Assembly: GCA_035235625.1 (NCBI GenBank)
Contig: CP141146.1
Span: 21,322,501-21,386,500 of the forward strand
Length of the DNA: 64,000 nt
Reading direction: 5' to 3'
Source of the DNA: Saururus chinensis
Taxonomy: Eukaryota; Streptophyta; Magnoliopsida; Piperales; Saururaceae
Shown: in pieces, positions 1 through 12,440 of the stretch
How the letters are laid out: each line of letters starts with the position of its first letter
Position numbering within the stretch: position 1 is the stretch's first letter
Translations under genes and position numbers: made by a program
Notes under the pieces: model-generated
Databases searched by the model: none
Told to the model about the DNA's origin: nothing
What the model saw: only the letters and a program-made list of their open reading frames with translations

Positions 1-204
1 TAATAATACAATTATGCATACATTCATGTCTGATTCTTTGAAAGACTTATAAAATCATCTCTTATGATATCTTTCAAGCCTGCCTGAAATTTCTGGTTCT
101 TTGCACCGAGAAAATGAGCTTTAATTTTGATTTTTGCTTATACTAATTCTATTTACAGGCTTGTAGACGGATAATCCTATTCTCATATCATGTTTTTTTA
201 AAGC

Positions 205-573
205 AAAGAATGAGAAGCGCCGCTAATAATTTTTTTAATTTAAAAACATTAACGGCGCTTATAAGACGCACCGCTAATAATATTTTTTTAAATTTTAAAA
301 AAAGTAGCGGCGCTTTTACAAAGCGCCACTAATTCTGTATATTTTTTATTTTTTCTTTTTCTTAAATACTATTCGCGGCGCTTTTAAAACCGCCGCTAAA
401 TAGTCAATCAAGTGCGGCACTCGTATAAAGCGCCACAAGAAACGCCGCTGATGCTTTTAAGTGACACTTTTTCCCATGGCGCTATTAAGAGTGCCGCTTA
501 TTTCAGTAGCGGCGCTTTAGGGACTTTTAGTGGCGTTTATAAAGTGCCGCTAATGATCAATTTTTTTGTAGTG
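205..573. mobile_element. CACTA-like element, right terminal part
   Basis: The segment is filled with short subterminal repeats of the type GCGGCGCTTT in both orientations, from about 215 to 550. It ends in TTTTTTTGTAGTG at 561-573, the reverse complement of the usual CACTACAAAAA terminus of plant CACTA elements. The matching left end is not visible, so the element is truncated or extends outside the window. No transposase coding is seen. Bases 1-204 before it show nothing recognisable. Confidence 0.6.
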
Positions 574-1869
574 CCTTAGAATCATGATACTCGGCAAAAC
601 ATATTTTATTTTTTATTCCCCAAGCTCTCCTTTTAGTCGGGCCCCAAAAAAACATTATTCAATGGAACGGTTGCCTGACCCATGTGGTAGATACATCCAT
701 TTAATATTTGACATATTTAAATGGTTTCTATTTATTTAAAGTGAGTAAATTCAGATTATGACTTAAGTGCATGTGTTAAATCATGAATAGAACTATGCAT
801 TGCCACTTGGTGGAACGGTTAGACTGGATACCTTCTGGGGTCCTAGACGGCTGTCAACTCTTTGTTGCCAACAAATCCTTTTGGCCAATTGTGACCAAGA
901 AAAGTAACAGACAATGGCGGGATTTTAGTTTAGAATAAAGTTTGATTTAGGGACATATGTCTAGACATACATCCAGCCAAACCAAACTAAACAAGAAATT
1001 ATTTACTCCCAAGGTAATACATGAGAGATTTCACACGCTTTACATGAGCTCTTGATTCTAAAAATTTACATTGCATATGCTAGTCCATGTTAACTCAAAT
1101 AAAAGTCTTTTATACTTACATTAATATTCCCTCCATTCTAGTAACATTTGAAAAAAATGGTGATTTTTATTTTATGGTGTAACCTACAAGTAAGAAAAGA
1201 AAAAATAAGCTTATGATACTCTTTTTAATAATAAACTCACTTAAATTTTTTTAAAAAGAAGTTATTAATATAAAACAAACTCTTTTTTTAAAGGGAGCTA
1301 TTAATTTAAGTCAAAGATAATATATATTAACACGTAGTCTATAACTATATAATGTGAAAGTAACTCCATTCTTATCCTAGGATATTCACAGCTGAAAAGC
1401 GTTGTAGGAAAAGGTTGACTTTAGACTCGTGGGAAACGTGCGTATGAGTAGACTGCATCATGTAAAAACAACAAATGTTTCAGACATGTTGCTTTTTGTA
1501 ACGAGTAGATAAGGGTCTAAGGGATGTCTAATCTTGTTGACTTTATATTTCTAATTAACTTGATAATGGCCCTAAAATTAATGGTAGGTGAGAAATTGTA
1601 TGTAAATGTTCGTCTTTTGGTATGGGACCCCTGCAATTGCAAAATTTTATCCGATGTTGTGGAACTGTCATATTTCCCTGCACCAGAGTTAAAAGTTACA
1701 AAAAAAAATTTTAAGACATGTAAACGTGGGAGAGGAGGCAAATCCGAAGAAGAGGTATTAGCCCGAGAATGGGAATGAGTGGAGGGAGATTAGGGCTGTT
1801 GAAACAAAGGTTGCCTGTTATCAGCATAGTTGAAGAAGAGGAGTGAATTATGGTTAGGCTTTTTTTCTG
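574..1869 (+). repeat. Duplicated unit, copy 1 (flank of the TSB promoter unit)
   Basis: This stretch recurs inverted at about 42931-44390 and, in part, in direct orientation at about 30600-31440. Shared landmarks are a GGGCCC run near 640, the phrase CAATGGCGGGATTTTAG near 912 and the phrase GGGATGTCTAATCTTG near 1520. A short reading frame at 1524-1778 is also present in the inverted copy, but it is frameshifted there and degraded in the third copy, so I do not call it a gene. Confidence 0.6.
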
Positions 1870-2500
1870 GATCCAATAGGGTTAGGTTCCTTTGGTTTCA
1901 TTATATTATCATATCAATTCAATAATATTATTATATTAATATAACAATATTATTATATTAATTAGGATTTTAATAAATTTGAATAAGAGTTAAAAAAATA
2001 AAAGAAATATTATAATTCAAAATGAGGTTAAATATAGTTTCTAAAGTAATTCTAAATACTAGTATAAAGAACTAGAAAATGTGTAAATTTATCTTTTATG
2101 AAATCTGTGGTTTTAGTTATTGGGACTTGTTTAACCTGACCATTTTTCAAGACCAAGTTAGGTGACCAACAATCGCTGCCACATCATGCACAATTTGTGA
2201 GAGAGATATTTGGGAACTTTGGATCTAATTAACAATTCCCCTCCATATGTCAATTGGTTATTCAATTTGGTCATACAAATCTGGTTAGGAAAATATATAT
2301 GTACTTATCCTATTCAGTCCACATTTAACACAATTTTTATCATAACATTTACATGTCTCAGTCATCATTTCACAATTCACGTGTTCCCAAACCATGGCAT
2401 TAGTAGACAAGTGACATCCTATCTATTTCTATCACAAGACCTAACTCTTATACCGACATCTAAATTATTTCAAGTAAGTGATGGCTCTAGACTTGTGTGT
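1870..2500 (+). pseudogene. TSB promoter fragment A with first codons only
   Basis: This is homologous to the region upstream of the intact TSB gene, starting with the phrase AATAGGGTTAGGTTC and including a CACGTG G-box at 2378-2383. About 340 bp of proximal promoter and leader are missing, so the upstream part runs straight into an ATG at 2481 followed by about five TSB-like codons. The match then stops. The same proximal deletion occurs in the inverted copy near 42283, so the two share an ancestor. It is a dead fragment, not a gene. Confidence 0.6.
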
Positions 2501-2684
2501 TACAAATAATTGTTAGCGATCGATGTTTAATAGAACCTTACTAATTATTATTAGCGACACTAAAAAATTGGCAAAAAAGTTATATTTAGTGACACAAGTC
2601 TCTTTTTGTCGCAAATTAGTATTCATGACCCAAGTATGTACATCACTAATAACCTATTTTGTTGTAATTTTTTTTTATTCAATA
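2501..2684. mobile_element. CACTA-like subterminal repeat segment
   Basis: Repeats of the form TTAGCGACAC and TTTAGTGACAC end near a TTTTGTTGTAAT stretch that resembles a decayed CACTA terminus. Related segments sit at the same place relative to the TSB promoter at about 26900-27250, 35868-36260 and 50390-50780, so it moved with the duplicated unit. Confidence 0.45.
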
Positions 2685-3175
2685 GGGTTAGGTTCTTTTA
2701 GATTCATTAATATTATCATATCAATTAAATAATATTATTATATTAATTCAACACTATTATTACATTAATTAGGATTTTTATAAATTTGAATAAAAGTTAA
2801 ATAAGCGAAAGAAATATTTTAATTTAAAAGCAGGTGAGATATAATTTCCAAAATGAATCTAAATACTGGTGTAAAGAACTAGAAAATGTGTATATCGCTC
2901 TTTGATAAAACCTGAGTAATAGTTATCCTATTATGCCTACTCTTATCATTCAACATTTCCTTGTCTCTCCATTTCACAATTCACGTGTTCCCTAACTATG
3001 GCACTAGTAGATTATTGACATCCTATCTTTTGCTATCACAAGATCTAACTCTTATATCAACATCTAACTTATTTGAACGTGGGGACCAAATTACACAAAT
3101 ACGAAACTTTTGAGTGGAAATACGAGCAGCTCCTCGTTGCTACCGGCCAAAGGAATGTGATTGTCCTTCGAAATG
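2685..3175 (+). pseudogene. TSB promoter fragment B
   Basis: This second, tandem copy of the TSB upstream region matches 27260-27740 upstream of the intact gene. It includes the G-box CACGTG at 2982-2987 and the phrase ATACGAGCAGC near 3121. Homology stops just after TGTCCTTCG at 3170, where an LTR beginning TGTTGGACC starts at 3178. The transposon therefore cut this copy before its coding region, and the rest of the copy was not found. Confidence 0.6.
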
Positions 3176-3177
3176 TG

Positions 3178-3948
3178 TGTTGGACCAGGGTATGGGTTCA
3201 GGCCCATTTCAGTCCACTTTGTTCACGGTTCGGGTGAGCCAGTATGGGTGACGGGGTCCAAGGATAGTGGGGGCAGTCTGTCACGGGGTAGCGAAGCGGA
3301 CTATCCATGACATGTGTTGGGGCGCATACACGTGTGAAAGTGTTGTATACTAGGTGTGTATGCATTGCAGAAATTGCCCATATTATTGCACATCATGTAT
3401 GTAGGCGTTGCGGGGAAGGCCCGCAATGTTACGCAACATGTGTGCACAACGTTGCGCAGAAAGCACGCAACGATGTGCACACATAGTTGGCTATGTTGGG
3501 ACACATGACCAACTAGCACATATTTGAATTCAGAAGGTGTCCCCTCCCCCCTAAATAGTGTTAAAGAGTCATTGGGAGTTATCTCGGGCCGTTTGGCAAA
3601 CTTTGGATGAACCATGTCCGTACAGCCACTTTGGCTGCCACTCCAATAGAATGGAGAAAATCTCTTATGCTATATAGGGGGGGACATGGTGAGCTGAAAT
3701 GACAAAGTCATTCGTATGATGCCAAGCCTTGCAACCGGCTGTCTCGGATGACAACGAGGGCTCGTTGTGTTGCTACCTATCATGCCAAGAGCCTCGTCCG
3801 CTGGGGGATGAGACTCTCCAACCTATCGGGCGGCTGTCTGTCCTTATGGCCGTATTAGATTCAAAGACCCTTGCATGCACTTGGCTGAGATGGAATGTTG
3901 AGATGTCCGAGTTGCCTAAGTTGGATTCGTGCATCGCAAGGAGGTGTC
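3178..3948 (+). repeat. Copia-1 5' LTR, first part (split by the Gypsy insertion)
   Basis: It begins TGTTGGACC, the same start as the LTRs of the Copia remnants ending near 21990 (minus) and starting near 41175. It is interrupted at 3948 by the Gypsy element and appears to resume at 10471. Joining the two parts into one LTR of about 1.8 kb is inferred from the GTGTC target duplication and from the primer-binding site that follows the second part. Confidence 0.5.
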
Positions 3949-5187
3949 TGATGCACTAAAATAATATTTAATAAAATGTTTTCAACTTTCGAATTGCAAT
4001 CCTATTTTCTGTTAATTCATTGCTGATTTGGGCTATTTATGTTTTGAACAAGTTAGTTGGACCTTAATTGAGTTTACATGTCTAAACAGGCTTCAACAAG
4101 ATACAACTGGAAGAGGAAGTTAAGCCCAACTACCCAAAGCTATTTAAAAGTCAAGAATGGGCTCCTAATGGTTTAAACATGCATGGAATGGTCGAACACA
4201 ACCTTGTAGACCCATTTGATTTGAGACTTGTATGAATCAAACTAAATTACGAAAGAAGTTGATTTGGACAGATTGACACAGCCTTAGTATTTTGATCATA
4301 TCTTTTTGTGTATAATTTGGATTGATACGATTCTAGTGGCAATGGAAAGAAGACTTCCGTGGCTACAAGTGTTATTTCAGGAAGAAATTCCAAATTCCTA
4401 AGATATATGGGTCAAATTAGACAATTAAGCAGGATATAATCTGGAGATATGATTTTATTTTCTTCTTAGAAGCAACCCCTTCTACTCCTATAAATAGAGG
4501 GATGGACGTGATAGATGGATCATCCCCTTCTCTTTGGAGCTCTCTTCTCCTATTTTTTTATCTCATTTTGTATTTTTGTTTTAGTTTTATTGTAATGGCT
4601 TTCTAAGTTCTCAAGCTAAGGCTAGAGGTAATTTGTAACAATTTAATGGAGTTCAATTCATGTTTCATTAATGGTTTCAAGTAAGTATTGTTTATTTTAA
4701 GTAATATTTATTTAATATTATTTTTCTTCTTGTTTCTTTGTGATTTGGATACATAAGATACTTGAAGGCTCTTCTTCTTGATCTTTTGTGATTTGGATAC
4801 ATAGAAATCTTTAAGAGACAATTATTTTTATCCTTCATCTATCCAAAGCATTTTTATCTTTATTTTCAATTTTAATGTTCATATCTTCCGGTTAGATAGA
4901 ATTTTTATTCGATTCTAACTGAGATAACATGATACATGAAGAATATCATTAGATGTTACAATGATCCTTAATACCTTAGTATTTTCTCATCTCAATTTCT
5001 CGACTCTATATTGCCTCAATACTCTTCTATGCTTTCTTTCTTGATTTTTCCTTTCTCTATTTCTTCGTAACTATTTTCTTTGTTGCACAAGGATTTCCCT
5101 GTGGATCGACCTTGTCTACTATAATTGACAAGTAAAAAAAAGAAATCTGAACTAGACTCCTTCATAGTCTTGGTTTGGACGTAACAA
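3949..5187 (+). repeat. Gypsy left (5') LTR
   Basis: It starts TGATGCAC and matches 9230-10467 over its whole length. Its last bases read GTAACAATAA instead of the GTAACATCA of the right copy, so its terminal CATCA is mutated. A TATA-type sequence, CTATAAATAGAGG, lies at 4490-4502 and probably marks the element's promoter. Confidence 0.85.
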
Positions 5188-5192
5188 TAAAT

Positions 5193-5210
5193 TGGCGCCG
5201 TTGCCGGGGA
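5193..5210 (+). other. Gypsy primer-binding site
   Basis: TGGCGCCGTTGCCGGGGA lies six bases after the LTR. This motif is typical of the plant Tat/Athila branch of Ty3/Gypsy elements, where it primes reverse transcription from a tRNA. Naming the exact tRNA would need a comparison. Confidence 0.75.
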
Positions 5211-5648
5211 TTGCAACGTGTGACAAGAATCCGTTACGAAAAAAAAACTCACTCTAACTTTACTAATTCTCTAACTTTTATTTTTGCATACTAACTCTTT
5301 AAATTCAGTCATTTATTTTATGTCATTTACTTTTAGTACTTAAATTCTGTAATTTTTCTTTTTTTGAGACCGGAGGCACTACCCATGTTACTACCAAAAA
5401 TTTTTTGGGATCAAACGTGTACCTTGATAGTGTCTTTGACCTTATTTTGTAATTTTAATTTTTGTCCATTAACTTCTAACTCTCTAACTTTTTATATTTT
5501 TTCATTTAATTTTTGCACTTTTACTTTCATTTGTTACTAAATATATATAAAAAAAAATTTGTTGTTGCATGTTCACATGGGTGCTTGATAATTTGGACGA
5601 TTGAAAAGAGTGAACAAATCTTTTCAAAATTATCTTTATTTTGATACA

Positions 5649-7637
5649 ATGGAGGAACTAAAAAGTGATAATGAGGATAATAATGCACAAAATTTTAAAG
5701 TTAAAACCTTGCGTGATTATTTACAACCAACTAGATCAAGTTCTCCTTTTTGCATGATTTTTTCAACTAATATGAGTGGTTTTGAACTCAAACCGGGTGT
5801 AATTCAATTACTACCCAAATTTCATGGCTTAGATTCGGAAAACCCATATTTGCATTTAAAAGAGTTTGAAGAGGTTTGTGCAACTTTGTGAAACCAAAAT
5901 ATTTCAAATGATGTTATTCGATTAAAACTCTTTCCATTTTCTTTAAAGGAAAAAGCAAAAAATTGGTTGAATTCTTTTAAGCCAAGATCCATTGGAACAT
6001 GGCAAGAAATACAAAGAGAATTTTTGAAAAAGTTTTTTCCCACCCATAGAACTAATACACTTAGAAAGAACATCATGAATTTTTCACAAAAAGAAAATGA
6101 GACTTTCTTTCAATATTGAGAAAGATTTAAAGAACTTTTGTTATTGTGCCCACATCATGGATATGAAATATGGTATACAATTAATTTTTTTTATAATAGC
6201 TTGACTTTTCAAATGAGGCAATTTATTGAAATGATGTGTAATGGAGAATTTTTAAGTAAAGAACCTAAGGAATCATGGGTCTATTTTGATGTGTTAGCTG
6301 AAAATGCTAAATCATGGGAAGATTCTAATGAATTTAAAAGTAGTATTAAGACCAAATCTAATTTGACAACTAAGTGGGGCATGTACCTTCTTAAAAAAGA
6401 TGATGATGTAAAAGCAAAAATTATAAGTTTAACTAGAAAAGTTGAGGCTATGAAAATTAATAGGGAAAACATGTCTAAAGCTTCTCGAAAAGCATAAGAT
6501 ATTTGTAGTATATGTGAGAGTGATAGACACCAAACACAGGATTGTCCAACAATCCCTGCTTTTAAGAAGTGTTACATACTTAAGGAAGTGCTATGAATAC
6601 ATACAAAAGGCATTTCTCTTCTCTTTATTCTGAAACTTATATTCCTAATTTGAGAAATCATCCAAACTTTAGTTGGAGAAATTAGTCTAATGTGTAGGTA
6701 CCCCATTCTTCCTCAAATTATGTTCCACCACATAAGAAGACTCTTGAAGACACATTGCAAGAATTTATGCAAAGTCAAGCAACAATCAACAACCAAACAA
6801 TGCAAGCCATCAATGACTTGAAGACTTCTATCACTCAATTAACCACAGATTTGAGCACTAAAGAAAAAGGGAAGTTTCCTTCTCAACCTCAACCAAATCT
6901 TAAAGGTCAATTTGTAATTGAAAATTTAAATTCTTTAAGGTCACAAGAAGAGCATGTTAAGTCCATCACCACTTTGAGAAGTGGAAAAGTCATTAACAAA
7001 GACATTATAATGAAGGTCGTTGAACCTAAGGAATCTTTGAATTCTAAATATGGTGACGAACATGACAACTCCGATTGTGTTTCTCCTATTCCTCCTCCTT
7101 TTTCTCAAAGATTACAATCTTCTTCTAAATTAGTGCAAAATGGTGACATTCTTGAAATTTTCAAGTAAGTGAAGATTAATATTCCTCTCTTAGATGTCAT
7201 TAAACAAATTCTATCTTATGCAAAATTTTTGAAAGACCTTTGTACAATCAAGCGTAAGCTATATGTACAAAAGAAGGCATTTTTGACAGAACAAGTAAGT
7301 GCAATTTTGCAACAAAACACCCCACCCAAATATAAAGATCCTGGTTGTCCAACCATATCTTGTATAATTGAGAATTATAGAATTAAAAAAACTTTGCTTG
7401 ATCTTGGGGCAAGTGTTAATCTCTTACCTTATTCTGTTTATGAGCAATTAGGTTTAGCGGATTTGAAACCCACTAACATAACACTTTAACTTGCTGACCG
7501 CTCAATCAAAAGGCAAAGAGGAATAGTGGAAGATGTCCTTGTTCAAGTAGACAAATTCTATTTTCCAGTGGACTTCATTGTTTTAGACACACAACCGGTT
7601 TTAAATGCATCTTCTCAAATCCCTGTGATTTTGGGTC
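5649..7637 (+). pseudogene. Gypsy gag and aspartic protease, broken
   Basis: Retrotransposon capsid followed by a protease. The capsid shows conserved blocks such as LKPGVIQLLPKFHGL, ENPYLHLKEFEEVC and LCPHHGYEIWYTINFFY. A zinc-knuckle-like CSICESDRHQTQDC follows near 6510. The protease core reads TLLDLGASVNLLPYSVY at about 7392-7442, where DLGAS is in place of the usual D[ST]GA active site, as is common in this lineage. TGA stops interrupt the frame at 5889 and 6117, a TAA at about 6495, frameshifts occur between 6500 and 6750, and a TAA lies at 7487. The match ends abruptly after PVILG near 7637, where polymerase should follow. The first ATG in frame is at 5649. Confidence 0.75.
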
Positions 7638-9229
7638 TCATTATTAGGGTGTGCTTATATGATTCATTATTAATTTACCCTAATGTGATTATGCTTGTGC
7701 TTTATTGACTATTTTTCTTTTGATAGCTATGTACATGAGCACATCAACCGATATATTATCTCTTCTTTCCTCTTTTCTTATATTAAGCATTGCATTGACT
7801 TTCTTTTATACATTGAGGACAATGTTTGGGGGTATAGAAAGAGATTTTTCTATCATATTTTTTTTAGTCTTAATTAAAAAATAAAAAAATTAGAAAAATT
7901 AATTAGATTTATTTTATTTTATGTTTTTTCTTATTACATTGATGCTTATTTTAGACATGTGACTATATTTAATGACATGAGACTACTTAGAATATGACTT
8001 GACAGATTTAATGATTTTGAGTTCTGATTACTTCATATTGGTTTCTTGTGCTCCTATTTTGAAATAAAAACTAAGAAAAATATTTGCCTAAGTGAGAATT
8101 CGAGCCTTTGATTATGGTCTTACATCTTGGTGGATATCATTGAATCTAAGTAATTATTTTCATATTAGAGTAAAACTTTGGCATGATCTAGTAGTATTCA
8201 TGTTATCATGATAGAGTTTTGAGCTTCACTATTCTTGGTTTGTAGAACAGTCGAGGACTTTTTGTCAACACAATTCAAGTTGATTATATAATGTGCTCAA
8301 GAAAAGAAAAGAAAAATGTGAAAAAAAATTTGAAAAATTGTAAAGAATTAAAGTCACTCTATTGAGTAGATCGGGACTCAGTGTGCCTCACTAAGCATAT
8401 GGTGTTCGTGTCAAAAGATAGAGTTGACTAATTTATGACATACATAGCCTTAAAGCCTATTTGGTTTAAGTTATTAAGCCTGAGGGGTGCTTTAATACCT
8501 AGTGCCCTGAGCCAACTGGATTGGGAGTCACTGGCTTAACATTTGTTACATGGATCTTATAGAAAGCTTAAAAAGGCTAAGCCTTACACATGTCATGTGA
8601 GATGAGCATAAAATTCTAATAGGACATTATGCAATTATATCTTGAATGAGTTATAAGGTGATCTAGGGTGTTTTACTTTTCAATGAAGGTTTTGCATGAT
8701 TCTCTATTATGATCTCTTGAAGATGAATAGATGCTAATGTCTATTTTTTAGTGTTAAACTTGAAATTGCTGAGTGGACATAAGACACATTGAGTTGTTCG
8801 ATTCATGAGAATGGGATTGTATAATTACTTGGCAATGTCTATTTTTCTAAAACTATTATGTATGTATGAATACTTGCCACCAATATGAAGTTGTTAGAAT
8901 GAATTATTGTTTCAGAAGATAAGTTATATTATGCATGTTTGATTTTACTAAATGAAGTCACATGTTTAGGAGGAGTTGATTTGTAAATTTGACGTGGTTT
9001 TAATTTTAATTTTCTTTTATCATTCTAGTTTTGAATTTTGTGGGTAGATTCACTACAAACCCTCACGAGACACAACTCGTCCACTAGTATAAGCTAGGGG
9101 TTTAAAGGCTTATTATATATGCTAAATGCAATCGAGATTTCCTGCGGAAGTGGAGTAGTTAGTTTTGTTTTCTATGGTTTTAATTTTTGTTTTGCTCGAG
9201 GACTAGCAAAAAGTAGGTTTGGGGGTATT
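7638..9229 (+). other. Gypsy 3' internal noncoding region
   Basis: No coding matches are seen. The phrase GAGGACAATGTTTGGGGG near 7815 is typical of the region downstream of polymerase in Tat/Athila elements. A purine-rich tract AGGTTTGGGGGTATT just before 9230 fits the polypurine primer for plus-strand synthesis. The polymerase genes that should lie upstream have been deleted. Confidence 0.55.
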
Positions 9230-10470
9230 TGATGCACTGAAATAATGTTAAATAAAATATTTTCAACTTTCGAATTGCAATCCTATTTTCTGTTAATTCA
9301 TTGCTAATTTAGGCTATTTATATTTTGAATAAGTTAGTTGGACCTTAATTGAGTTTACATGTCTAAACAGGCTTCAACAGGATACAACTGGAAGAGGAAG
9401 TTAAGCCCAACTACCAAAAGCTATTTAAAAGTCAAGAATGGGCTCCTAATGGTTTAAACATGCATGGAATGGTCGAACACAACCTTGTAGACCCATTTGA
9501 TTTGAGACTTGTATGAATAAAACTGAATTATGAAAGAAGTTGATTTGGACAGATTGACACAACCTTAGTATTTTGATCATATCTTTTTGTGTATAATTTG
9601 GATTGATACGATTCTAGTGGCAATGGAAAGAAGACGTCCGTGGCTACAAGTGTTATTTTAGGAAGAAATTCCAAATTCCTAAGATATATGGGTCAAATCA
9701 GACAATCAATCAAGATGTAATCTAAAGATATGATTTCATTTTCTTCTTAGAAGCAACCCCTTCTACTCCTATAAATAGAAGGGTGGACGTGATAGATGGA
9801 TCATCCCCTTCTCTTTGGAGCTCTCTTCTCCTATTTTCTTCTCTCATTTTGTATTTTTGTTTTAGTTTTATTGTAATGGCTTTCTAAGCTCTCAAGCTAA
9901 GGCTAGAGGTGATTTGTAACAATTTAATGAAGTTTAATTCATGTTTCATTAATGGTTTCAAGTAAGTATTATTTATTTTAAGTAATATTTATTTAATATT
10001 ATTTTTCTTCTTGTTTCTTTGTGATTTGGATACATAAGATACTTGAAGGCTCTTCTTCTTGATCTTTTGTGATTTGGATACATAGAAATCTTTAAGAGAC
10101 AATTATTTTTATCCTTCATCTATCCAAAGCATTTCTATCTTTATTTTCAAATTTAATGTTCATATCTTCCGGTTAGATAGAATTTTTATTCGATTCTAAC
10201 TGAGATAACATGATACATGAAGAATATCATTAGATGTTACAATGATTCTTAATGCCTTAGTATTTTCTCATCTCAATTTCTCGACTCTATATTGCCTCAA
10301 TACTCTTCTATGCTTTCTTTCTTGATTTTTCCTTTCTCTATTTCTTCGTAACTATTTTCTTTGTTGCACAAGGATTTCCCTGTGGATCGACCTTGTCTAC
10401 TATAATTGACAAGTAAAAAAAAGAAATCTGAACTAGACTCCTTCATAGTCTTGGTTTGGACGTAACATCA
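9230..10470 (+). repeat. Gypsy right (3') LTR
   Basis: This is the partner of the left LTR. It starts TGATGCAC and ends GTAACATCA, followed directly by the GTGTC target duplication. Differences from the left copy are mostly single-base changes, concentrated in the first 800 bp. Confidence 0.85.
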
Positions 10471-11527
10471 GTGTCCCCCTCCGGACAACTCACTTGGGAA
10501 ATGTCCCGGTACATTTGCACCTTCGCCTTGGGACAGGTTCGTTGCTTGGCTTCGCAGGTTGGACGCTTGGTCGAATGGCACGAGGCCATGACCTTGACGA
10601 AGAATGACTTACTCGCTTGACTATTTGGCCTTACGAGTGCCGCACACTAGGCATTCCCCTAGCACCTCCGTGACAGGTCATGCTCCACATGAGCCATCGT
10701 GACATGAATTTTATTGGGACCCACATCCGTCACACATGCATACTAGGCATGTGACTAGGGTGTGCATATTAAAATTATAGGGCCCGACTCATGAATTAGT
10801 GTCATTGGTCAGACCCGTAGTTAGTGAGGGGTCGACCGTGTCACGGGCTTGGCCATGTGCAAGAGGTCCAGGCCCCCGTGGTCTCTGAGAAGCAGAGCCC
10901 ACTCTCATTGTGTCATAACCTCTAAGAAAGCGTGGTGAAATCAAGAAGGAGGCTCGCTTAAGTAAAGCCCAAATAGGGTTAATTGAGGGAGGAGGAAGCC
11001 CTAAGTCAAGTGAGCAGCCCCCACTCTCCTCTCTCACCCAATTCCCCCCCCCCCCCCCCCTCTCTCTCTTGTGGTGTGCGGTGCCCTAGTCTAAAGAGAA
11101 AGGAAGGGGCTGGCCGCCCCCTCCTCTCCCTTGTGCGTGGTGCAAAAAGGTTGATCTTCTTCCTCGCAAGTGTGTGGATTCAAGACGAAGGTTGTACGTT
11201 CCTCCTCGCTGATTTCTCCATCCAAGAAAGAGGCTTTGAGGGATCTACACAAGGTAATTTCCTCTCTTGTTTCATTGAATTATCATTCAATTGAGTTTGG
11301 GCATTGGTGTGAAGGAGCTGTCCGGGGGCTGATCAGCCCCAAAGATCAGTCCGTCGTACCTTTCTTTGATTTCATTTTGATTCATGGTTTGCCCCATTAC
11401 ATTATTATTACTTATGTATTTGCTTATTGATTGTGTAGAGGATTTCATTTAAAGTCGCAATTTTTATGCAAGGTGCCACCCCTAGGACTCTCCCACCTCA
11501 ACGCTTCCACTTTGATGCCACTCCACA
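10471..11527 (+). repeat. Copia-1 5' LTR, second part
   Basis: It resumes after the Gypsy insertion and ends in CCACA immediately before a primer-binding site. It contains a poly-C run near 11045-11060 followed by a CT run, and a GGGCCC-rich stretch near 10780-10900. Gene-like frames here are low-complexity and unsupported. Confidence 0.5.
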
Positions 11528-11528
11528 G

Positions 11529-11540
11529 TTGTATCAGAGC
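11529..11540 (+). other. Copia-1 primer-binding site
   Basis: TTGTATCAGAGC is one base from TGGTATCAGAGC, the usual plant Copia primer site complementary to initiator methionine tRNA. It lies one base after the LTR end. Confidence 0.7.
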
Positions 11541-12440
11541 CCGACAAAGGGGTTTTGGTCATTGATTTGTTGAAAAAATTGTGATCTTTACCTAATTTAG
11601 GGTTTTTGTGCATAATTGGGGAAAACCCTCATTTGATCTCTAGACATCATTCTATAATAGGGCTTTTGGAATTAAAGTGAAGTATATTATGAACTTAGTT
11701 TGCTGGAATTTTGTGAGTCGGTCATTTGTTTGGGTTTGGCACGCCTAGGGGCAAAACCATAAGTTCACATGTGGATTTTTTGCCTTAATAAATTTTCTAG
11801 TCACTTATATGCACATACATACTTTCTAGTCCATGATTTTTAATTAATTATATTTTTTAGATTTAATCAATTAATTAGATTAGAAGTAGTGCAAATTGAC
11901 CAAATTAGACCTAGGGGCATTTTGGTCAATTTACAAGAGCATTTTGTGTGCATGATTGTTTGCTGTATAGAACCTTAATTATAATCTTTCATGCATATAA
12001 AAGTGTTGATTAATTATTGTGTGATTAAAGTTGGTGTGATTATAAGGGTGAAAATATCGTACTAGCCCTAGGACTAATTTGGTAATTTCATACCATTATT
12101 TTTCTGTACAGAAAAGTGATTTTTCCCGCAACCCTATTTAAGTATTTTGTTGTTGATTGCATGTTCTTAATTATTAGAATAAGTTATTATCACAAGTAAT
12201 TGCATATTAGGTCAACTTACCTTAAGCGACTTAAGGGTAGTTTGGACTTTTCACATGCTTGTGATTTGTACCTAATTTATATGCAATTAAATTGATTATA
12301 TTAGCATAAAAACACTTGTTCCTTTACTATGTGTTAGAATAAGTGAGTCAATATATAATTAACAAAGTAGTGATTGGTCATATCATAGTATTTATTATAT
12401 TGTCTTTGCCTTGTTTTGTTGTAATTCTATTTTGTGCATA

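Larger units (their letters stand above)
3949..10470 (+). mobile_element. Ty3/Gypsy element (Tat/Athila-like), internally deleted
   Basis: The element has two LTRs of about 1.24 kb that look a few percent different by eye. It has a primer-binding site right after the left LTR, a polypurine-like tract before the right LTR and a 5-bp duplication GTGTC at 3944-3948 and 10471-10475. The termini TGATG...CATCA are perfect inverted repeats in the right LTR. The internal 4 kb carries broken gag and protease but no reverse transcriptase, RNase H or integrase, so it is a non-autonomous deletion derivative. It landed inside another LTR. Confidence 0.85.
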
